Of a stretch of 64,000 nucleotides of DNA, positions 57,111 through 64,000 are shown piece after piece. Source of the stretch: Cycas panzhihuaensis (Eukaryota; Cycadophyta). The notes below the pieces were generated by a model. That model saw only the letters and a program-made list of their open reading frames with translations. It was not told the DNA's origin and made no database searches. Position 1 is the stretch's first letter, and each line of letters begins with the position of its first letter. Both the position numbers and the translations under genes were made by a program. The stretch covers positions 179,621,741-179,685,740 of the forward strand of contig CM041465.1 in assembly GCA_023213395.1 (NCBI GenBank), read 5' to 3'.

Positions 57111-58380
57111 AAAACACAAGGTAATCCTTGATAATAGGGAGTGCACCATTAAGGATAAACTAAGGAACAAAGTAATGGTTATTAAAGGCCAAATGACTAG
57201 TGATAGATTATTCAAACTAATTATTCCCCTAATAAATTATTGTGCCTTCAAGGCATCAACTAATGTGGATAGTAAAACATAGTATAAAAGACTTATCCAT
57301 GTGAAATATAATAGTTTAGCCTTAAATAAGAAGATGAAAATAATAATAGGACTACCTAATATTGAACATAGCAAGAAAGTGTGTAAAGGGTATATACTTA
57401 ATAAAAAGCAAAGGGAAGGATTCCCTAATAAAAGTTATGAGGTTAATGGGCCTCTTTAATTAGTATATATAGATTTATATGTTCTAATAGATATGTCTTT
57501 ACTTAGAGGAGCTAAATATTTTATGACATTCATTGATGATTTTACAAGGATGACTTAGGTTTACTTTCTTAAGTTTAATTTAGATTCACTCTAATACTTC
57601 ATTAACTTCAAAAATAGGGTTGAAAGATGGAGTTGACTTAAAATTTTGACCCTAAGATTAGATCATAGGGAATAACTCATTTGAAATAAATTCAAAGATT
57701 ATTATAGATATTTTGGGATAAGGAAACAACTCATAAATCCCTATACACCTCAACAAAGTGGGGTTGTAGAAAGAAATAATAGGATAATTATTAAAATAAC
57801 AAGAAGTATGCTTAAGAACAAGCATCTAGGTAATGAATATTGGGTAGAAGCTATACATATAGTTGTTTATTTATTAAATAAGTGTACCACCAAAGTAGTA
57901 AGATAGGTTATACCTGAAGAAGCTTAGACAATTTACAAGCCAAGCATTAAACACTTAAGAGTTTTTAGGTGTATAGCTTATGCACATGGTCCACAAAAAA
58001 AGAGAACAATATTAAATAACAAAAGCACCAAGTATATATTTATAGGATATAGTGACTCATCTAAATCCTATATTTTTTTATTATCTAAAAGGAAAAACAA
58101 TTATTATAAGCAAGAATGTCATCTTCAAGGAAGATGAATTTTATTAAGAGAAAGTTATTAAAAAAGACAAAGGTAAAAATATTATGATTAAAGTGGACTC
58201 TAAGTCAAATGGTATAAATATACCTAATATAAATGAAGTAAGACCTTTTACTTCAAGTGAAAGAGTCTCAAAATAGGTATAAAGGACTCATAACCCTCAA
58301 AATATATTAGATACTAACTTTGAGAGAAGAACAACAAGATCTCAAAGAGTAAACTTTGTACTTATGACTCAAGTTATATA
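57111..58380 (+). pseudogene. pol: Copia integrase (decayed)
   Basis: The pre-integrase block reads RLIHVKYNSLALNKKMK. Core: LVYIDLYVLIDM (Asp present), KYFMTFIDDFTRMT, TLRLDHRE (Asp present), and NPYTPQQSGVVERNNRIIIK (Glu present). Tail: AIHIVVYLLNKCTTKVV, PSIKHLRVFRCIAYAHGPQK, KYIFIGYSDSSKSYIF. Several stops and a frameshift near 58080. It corresponds to 31475-32470 on the opposite strand. Confidence 0.82.
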
Positions 58381-59880
58381 GTTGAATAGTTAAGATGAAT
58401 GGAAGAAGTAATAAAGGAAAAGTACAATGCCTTAGTGAAAAATCACATATGGGAGTTAGTAGATTTACCACATAGAAAAAGTATCATTGGGGTAAAATGG
58501 GTCTACAAAACCAAGTATAAATTAGATAGGTCTATTAATAAATATAAGGCAATGTTAGTTGCAAAAGATTATGCTTAAATTAAGGGCATAGATTATAATG
58601 AAATATTTGCATCTGTTTCAGGGTTAGAAATAATCAGATTAATCATGATATAACAAGGTTGGACACTACATAAAATGGAATTAAAATTTTCCTTCTTGAA
58701 TAGTTATATAAATGACAAGATCTATATCCAATAACCTAAAGGTTTTGAAGTCAGAAGAAAAGAAGACGAGGTCTACAAACTCAAAAAGGCCTTATATGGA
58801 CTCAAATAGGCACTTAGAGCATGGTATTCTAGGATTAATAAATATTTTAAGGATAAAGGATTCCAAAGAAATAAATAAAACACCAATTTATATACAAAAT
58901 TGGAAGGAAGCTTAATACTAATTGTGGGCTTATATATGGATGACCTAGTATATACTAGGAATTATGATTATTTATCCCACAAGTTTAAGAAAGATGTATA
59001 TAAAGAATTTGAGATAACAGACTTGGGATTTATGCATTAGTTCTTATGCATTAAATCATGGCAAGATGAAAAAGGGATATTTATATCTCAAAAGAAATAC
59101 ATATTAGATATGTTGCATAAATTTAACATGAGTATTTGCAATCCATTTGCAACACCAGTAGAGGTAGGTTGAAATTTTTCATATTTGAGGAATCATAGTT
59201 AGTTGATACAACACTTTATAGGTAGTTGATTGGGAGTCTAATTTACTTGACTTCAACTTGACCAAATATCATCTATGTAATTAGTATAGTTTCTAGTTTT
59301 ATGCATGGGCCTAAGGTAAAATATTAGTAAGTAGCTAAAAGGATTCTTAGGTATCTCAGGTGTAGTATTGGGTATGGATTATATTACAGGTAATTAAGGC
59401 ACTTTAGGTTGATTGGTTATACAAACTCAGATTAGGTAGGTTATGTAGATGATAGGAAATCTACTTTAGGATATGCATTTAATTTAGGTTTAGTAGCAGT
59501 AGTATAGAGTTCAAAGAAGTAGGTAATAGTGTATATTTCTATGGTAGAAGTAGAGTACAAGGCAACTATAGCAAGATCTTATGAAACAATTTGGCTTAGA
59601 AGAATGCGTCAAGATTTATTGGAAGAATAGGTTGGTACCATACAATTGCTTTGTGATAATCAAAGCATAATTCAAATAACTAGGAATCTATTATTTCATG
59701 GCAGGACAAAGCACATTGAAAACATTACTTCATTAGATAATTGGTATAGCAAGGTGAATTAGAATCAGTTTATTACAATATTGAAGAATAAGTGGCAAAC
59801 ATTTTCATAAAGATACTTGGTAAAATAAAGTTTATTAAATTTAGAGATAAACTTAGAGTCTCTCCAATTAGGCATTATGG
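58381..59880 (+). pseudogene. pol: Copia RT and RNase H (decayed)
   Basis: RT: HIWELVDLPHRKSIIGVKWV, KYKAMLVAKDYA, EVYKLKKALYGLK, AWYSRINKYFKDKGFQRNK and the box GLYMDDLVYTRN (YVDD class, Met for Val). EITDLGFMH and ISQKKYILDMLHKFNM follow. RNase H from about 59180 is heavily broken but keeps the order up to the purine tract. Stops at expected Gln positions are frequent. Active-site Asp pair is present in RT. Confidence 0.82.
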
Positions 59881-59888
59881 GGGATAAA

Positions 59889-59950
59889 TATTGGAATAAT
59901 GCCCATATTGGGATGCATATCCACCTTGGGGAGATTACCTATATTGGGGT
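59889..59950 (+). repeat. 3' LTR, first 62 bases only
   Basis: TATTGGAATAATGCCC... matches the start of 53438-53719 after a purine tract (ATGGGGGATAAA). Interrupted at 59951. Confidence 0.85.
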
Positions 59951-60369
59951 TGTTAGAAATAATCTTTATATTCTAATGTTATCATTATAAAGCTTAATTA
60001 TTATAAAGTTTAATTATTATTATGTATTTAATTATTATTTACTAAAAGTTTAGTGAACTAGATGGTTTTCTATTTGAACAAACTTTACTCTATCTTCCCA
60101 AAATAATTATTCAAGAATCATTCACATATGAAAGTTGCCTACAGGGATATTAGGTCAGACTGGCAGAAAAGACAAAGGATGAGATCCTTAGATTGGTTTA
60201 TATATATCTTATTTTTATAATAATATATTATATTTTTATGAGGTGGTTTTTTTCTCCCCTACACGGGTTTTCCACTTGCAAAATCTGGTAAGCATTATGT
60301 TTGATGAATTCACATTCAATTTAATTAATATTACGCCTATGATTTGATAATGATACCCTCTCTCCAATA
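59951..60369 (+). repeat. LTR of another Copia (5', plus), 419 bp
   Basis: Starts TGTTAGAAATAATC, carries the Copia-typical CTCCCCTACACGGGTTTTCC block near 60255-60275, and ends TCTCCAATA before a primer site. Inserted into the 3' LTR of the preceding element. Confidence 0.75.
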
Positions 60370-60384
60370 CGGTATCATAACAAG
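60370..60384 (+). promoter_or_regulatory. Primer-binding site relic
   Basis: CGGTATCATAACAAG, close to TGGTATCAGAGCAAG. Confidence 0.65.
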
Positions 60385-62100
60385 AATGCTTAAAAAATTA
60401 GACTCCATTTATATTTCATTCAAATCTATTTGTAACCCATTTAAGCCTATTATAAGTATACATTGTTATTGGTAAAATCTCATTTCTACTTCATTTTGGG
60501 GATTGGTTTATTTGTTTGTGCATGTTATCTATCTATGGTTTATACCTATACTTGCATAGTTCTTGTATGCATACATATGAGCCATACCATTTTTGTTCCC
60601 GTCTAGATCTTTGTTAACTATGTTATTTATCATCTTGTTACTGCCATCAAGAATCTTGTGTTGGATATGAGTTCGAGAGTGATACCTCTAAAGTGACGAC
60701 CTAGTCATAGCTCTTAGAAGTAGAGATTCCATCCCAAAACAAAGGGAACATTACCCAATCATAGATATTATTAATAGAGAACTTGTAGCTATGAAGCCTT
60801 TCAACCTACACATTAAGACACCACCATGTTTCTTTCTAAAGCCAAGCAAAGAGTTTAACACATAAAGATTACCATAAAATAAGGTAATAATAGAAGGTAG
60901 AAGCTGTGAAATTCCTATAGAACATAGAAATACAATTACCACTAGGCCCTATTTCCATCACGCAATGTATACTGTAATGTAACTGCCATCAAATTTTTAT
61001 GGCATGATAAAACATATAGCCACAGACGAAGAAGAAATTTGACAAAGAAGACACAGTTGCCTCTCTCCTTTATATAGATTACTTGTAGCTAAAATTTGAA
61101 GCCATTTGAAGAAATCTGAAGAGGAAGCAAAAGTTTATGACTGCATACTTGTACAATTTTATTTTGGGCAAAAATATATTGCAAACCTTAAGTTTTCTTG
61201 ATAAAATATTTCATATGTTTATTTTTTAATATTTGGGAAGAATCCAAATGATTATCAAATTTAATTTAATGTTTTTGCAGATATAAAAATATTTTAATTT
61301 AGTTAAATTTTAATTTAGGTTCTCTAGCCCCCAATCACATCACCTACCTATATAACCTCATGCCTATTACGAAAGGGGCTTAACCCCTTAATATTTAGCC
61401 TCCCCACCCCATATTTCAAAAAAGGTACCTATATATTTTATACTATAACCTCATCATTCAGAGTTGGAATTCAGTATTGGAAGTTGCATCAGAATCTTGA
61501 CTCAGACACTAATGTTTTGACTAGTTACTCAAGTACTTCTGATGTTATTTTGATGTGGAAAACATCGTGTAAATTCAAAAAAACCAATCAAGACTAGGTG
61601 AGTTCAAGTATGTGACTTAAATTAGCAAATTTCTTTATAATTTTTTAATGTTATTACTTTAATTTAATACATTATTAATTTAATGTATTAATCACATTAT
61701 TTTATTACATTTTTTTAAATAAATTCATTTAATTTATTTATAATTAATTTAATTATTATCTTAATATTATTAATTATAAATAATATTACAATTAAATACA
61801 AATATTTATGAATTTGATTTATTTTTTGATATGTATAATTAAAAATATAATCTCAACACATTTATACTTAATTTTTAATGTGTTAAAGGGTTAACTTTCC
61901 CATTTTATTTCACAATTCATTCACAAATACTTGTGTATCTTTATTTATATTAAATCAATGCTATTTTTCTATAATTATTGAAATATAAAAGTTGTAATTA
62001 TTTTTATATAATATTTATGGCTTAAGTGTTTTAATTCTAAAGCTTATTCTTTTTATATAATCACCTTATCCTTTCCTTTATTTTTCATTAAAAGAAGATC
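60385..62100. other. Very AT-rich DNA, no gene
   Basis: Leader-like region with no recognised coding content. The most AT-rich part is 61600-62040. A C-rich patch with AAGGGGCTTAACCCCTT, a near-palindrome, lies around 61370-61390. Confidence 0.4.
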
Positions 62101-62765
62101 TTTGATATTAGGTTTCTACTCCCAAAATGGCAATCACATTACGGATAACCTCCTCCATATTAATTCTAGTTTTAACCAGTATAAATTATGCTGACTAGAA
62201 AGTAAAAGTATCACACTAGCTTAAATAATAAAAGCTCTGGTGATGCCTGACTAGAGAATTTACAAAACCTATAGATACAAAATTAAAAACTTATATAGTT
62301 TATCTATTGAACTATGATGGAGCCTTAAGCACCATCTTAAACTCTCTCTTGCCATACATACATAGGTAATTCAATGATTCAGATGATCTTTCCATTGTCT
62401 AGGCTAAGCTTAAGGAAAAATATGATAAGGTAGATAGACAACAAGTTATCATTCTTAAACAAAATATGTATGACTTAAAGTATGAAGATTTCTTATAAAA
62501 CCTTCAACTCATAAATATAGACTTAGGAAATAATTATTACAATAATCACAATAGTCATCCTAAATTCTAAAAACCTCATAAAGGTTTTACTTCAAACAAT
62601 TATAATCAAAATTCTAAATACTCAGGACCACTAAAAAATTAAAATCCACTTAAGCAAATATGCCAAAAAAGGAATAATTTTAATTATAATAATAATCCAT
62701 ATAGCTTGATTTAGGGTGTTCTTTATTATGTTGATGGTATTTGATGTATTAGATATACTGAATTG
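62101..62765 (+). pseudogene. Asn-rich gag-like ORF (decayed)
   Basis: One frame is coherent from about 62245 to 62760: EFTKPIDTKLKTYIVYLLNY, SLLPYIHR, AKLKEKYDKVDRQQVIILKQ, NMYDLKYEDFL, then an Asn/Tyr/His-rich stretch (NNYYNNHNSHPKF, NNYNQNSKYSGP). Stops sit where Gln fits. This layout resembles the C-terminal half of some plant Copia gags, where a QQ-x-x-YxLKYED-type block precedes an Asn/Ser-rich linker. A zinc knuckle is not readable. Assignment is tentative. Confidence 0.45.
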
Positions 62766-62959
62766 AATAGAGACAACTGGTTATTATTACTATGAGTATT
62801 CTACTACAGATCATATACATTTCTTTATTCTTAGATAATAAAGATCAATACCTTTCTTGTATAGATGTTTCTCTAGCACATTACTAGGGTTTTACCATGT
62901 TACATCTAAAGTATATGTGGTGCTTTAGTTTTCTAATTTATTTATTATATTATTTTTTA

Positions 62960-63066
62960 TTTAAGGACTTGTATATTAAATTTTAGTTTTAATTCCTATA
63001 ACTAGTTGCAAAATAGTTTAGATCTTAGTGGTAGGTTCTAGTTATTGAGACCTAGTTTTCTCAATA
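62960..63066 (+). repeat. LTR end (plus), arm of inverted pair
   Basis: Followed two bases later by a primer site, so this is the right end of a 5' LTR. It matches the reverse complement of 63886-63992 with about 10 mismatches in about 102 compared bases. The LTR start, further left, was not resolved. Confidence 0.8.
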
Positions 63067-63068
63067 AG

Positions 63069-63083
63069 TAATATCAAAGCCAC
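63069..63083 (+). promoter_or_regulatory. Primer-binding site relic
   Basis: TAATATCAAAGCCAC, three transitions from TGGTATCAGAGCCAC. Confidence 0.7.
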
Positions 63084-63129
63084 TTTTATTTTTACAATGA
63101 GTTTGTAAAGGTTTTGGTATTGGCTTTTT

Positions 63130-63885
63130 ATACACCAAATGGAAGAACTAATAAATGCAAAGTTTAAGGTGGAGAAATTCAATGGCAAGAACAACTTCAA
63201 GTTATGGAAGTTGAAAGCATATGATGTTCTCGTACAACAAGGATTATACAAAACTTTAGTAGGCAAATCAAAAAAACCTGTAGGGATGGATGCTAATAAA
63301 TAGGATGATCTAAACAAAAGGGCTATTAGTACAATATGATTATGTTTGGCAGACGAAGTTCTATTTAACACCATAGGGGAGAAGATAGTAGTAGGATTAT
63401 GGACCTAGTTGGAAGGCTTATATATGACCAAATTAGTGATGAATCAAATCTACTTAAAGAGGTAATTATACTCATTATGGATGAAGGAAGATACAAACAT
63501 TCTTAATTATTTAATTATTTTCAATACTCTTATTTGTCAGTTGACTAGTATTAATATCATGATTAGGAATAAGGATAAGGTTGATACCTTGTTATATTCA
63601 CTACCAAAATCTTGGAATAATATTATCACCTTAATTAGTTTTAGCACTGTAGATGAATTAGACTATGATTCTATTAAGAGTACTTTGTTGATGGGAGAGG
63701 TGAGGAGGAAGTCTAGTCTTAAAATCTCCACACTAGATACTATGATAACAAAGGGTAGAACTATTGAGAGAGGATAAAGTTCTAAGGACACATCGAGGTT
63801 AAAGTTAAAAGGCAAGAAGAGTAAGCTCAGATGTTGGTACTGTAATAAGATAGGTCACCTTAAGAAGGATTACTACAAAAGGAAG
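63130..63885 (+). pseudogene. gag: Copia gag (decayed, interrupted)
   Basis: Starts MEELINAKFKVEKFNGKNNF, then LWKLKAYDVLVQQGLYKTL, the plant Copia gag N-terminus. It continues ALYM/LYMTKLVMNQIYLKR and is open from 63481 to 63774 (NILNYLIIFNTLICQLTSIN, KVDTLLYSLPKSWNNIITLI). It ends with the zinc knuckle CWYCNKIGHLKKDY, whose last Cys is Tyr. A handful of stops. Pol is absent: the frame is cut at 63886 by an inverted LTR. Confidence 0.88.
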
Positions 63886-64000
63886 TGTTAAGAAACCTAG
63901 GTCATAATAACTAGAAACTACCACCAAGATCTAAACAATTTTGTAACTAGTTATAGGAATTAAAACTAAAATTTAATATACAAGTTCTTAAACTAGAGAT
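63886..64000 (-). repeat. Inverted LTR copy at window edge
   Basis: Reads TGTTAAGAAACC on the plus strand, the reverse complement of an LTR 3' end. 63886-63992 is the reverse complement of 62960-63066. It continues beyond the window. Confidence 0.85.

Larger units (their letters stand above)
53438..59950 (+). mobile_element. Ty1/Copia element (plus), 3' LTR interrupted
   Basis: 5' LTR, primer site, gag, protease, integrase, RT, RNase H, purine tract and the first 62 bases of the 3' LTR are in order. The 3' LTR is cut at 59951 by the start of another Copia LTR. The leader (53735-55800) is unusually long and may contain further insertions. The lineage is the same as the minus-strand Copia at 29643-34985. 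Confidence 0.85.

Noticed and set aside
61368-61392. AAGGGGCTTAACCCCTT palindrome as a regulatory site
   Set aside because: Single occurrence in non-coding decayed DNA with no nearby gene.

Overview
The window looks like intergenic DNA from a large, repeat-rich seed-plant nuclear genome. It holds nested and decayed LTR retrotransposons of both superfamilies, Ty3/Gypsy and Ty1/Copia, and I recognised no host gene, tRNA, rRNA or CRISPR array. The Met-tRNA primer sites, chromodomain integrase, Tat/Ogre-like Gypsy and plant Copia gag/pol types establish a plant. The long-lived, transition-riddled element fossils suggest a gymnosperm, but that is inference and not proven.

Layout. 1-9743: a Gypsy element on the minus strand with gag, protease, RT/RNase H and integrase, a candidate primer site near 7119-7135 and a long candidate 5' LTR. 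This is the least decayed Gypsy here. 9886-15439: a non-autonomous Copia-like element (family A, minus) with two 398-bp LTRs, a short gag-like ORF, a GC-rich LTR-like island and a cluster of three primer-binding sites. 15640-19445: a decayed chromodomain Gypsy (plus). 19450-21760: a second decayed Gypsy (plus). 23437-24700: a small element with an LTR pair. 25570-27620: Copia fragment (plus). 27815-28560: Copia RNase H fragment (minus). 28600-29640: Gypsy integrase fragment (minus). 29643-34985 or further: Copia (minus), whose gag is split at 33451-34419 by a composite insert flanked by a 5-bp repeat. 35000-40010: AT-rich DNA with repeats and stray LTRs. 40100-43600: decayed Gypsy (minus). 43607-48635: the best-preserved element, a complete 5029-bp Copia (minus) with 187-bp LTRs and target-site duplication AATAA. 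50550-53430: a decayed ORF of unknown identity. 53438-59950: Copia (plus), its 3' LTR interrupted at 59951 by another Copia LTR. 59951-63066: the remains of that element and a further LTR. 63069-64000: Copia gag followed by an inverted copy of its own LTR.

How the parts relate. These are layered insertions, not a cooperating gene set. Coding frames are often recognisable through their stops, and those stops mostly sit where C-to-T or G-to-A change of Gln, Arg or Trp codons would put them. Every gag zinc knuckle I could read has lost a cysteine, usually to tyrosine. This is what long-term deamination of methylated transposons would leave. I found no convincing new biological system. The most unusual structures are the triple primer site, the family A LTR with both a polypurine tract and a primer site next to it, the composite insert with apparent LTR-type ends, and the inverted LTR at the right edge.
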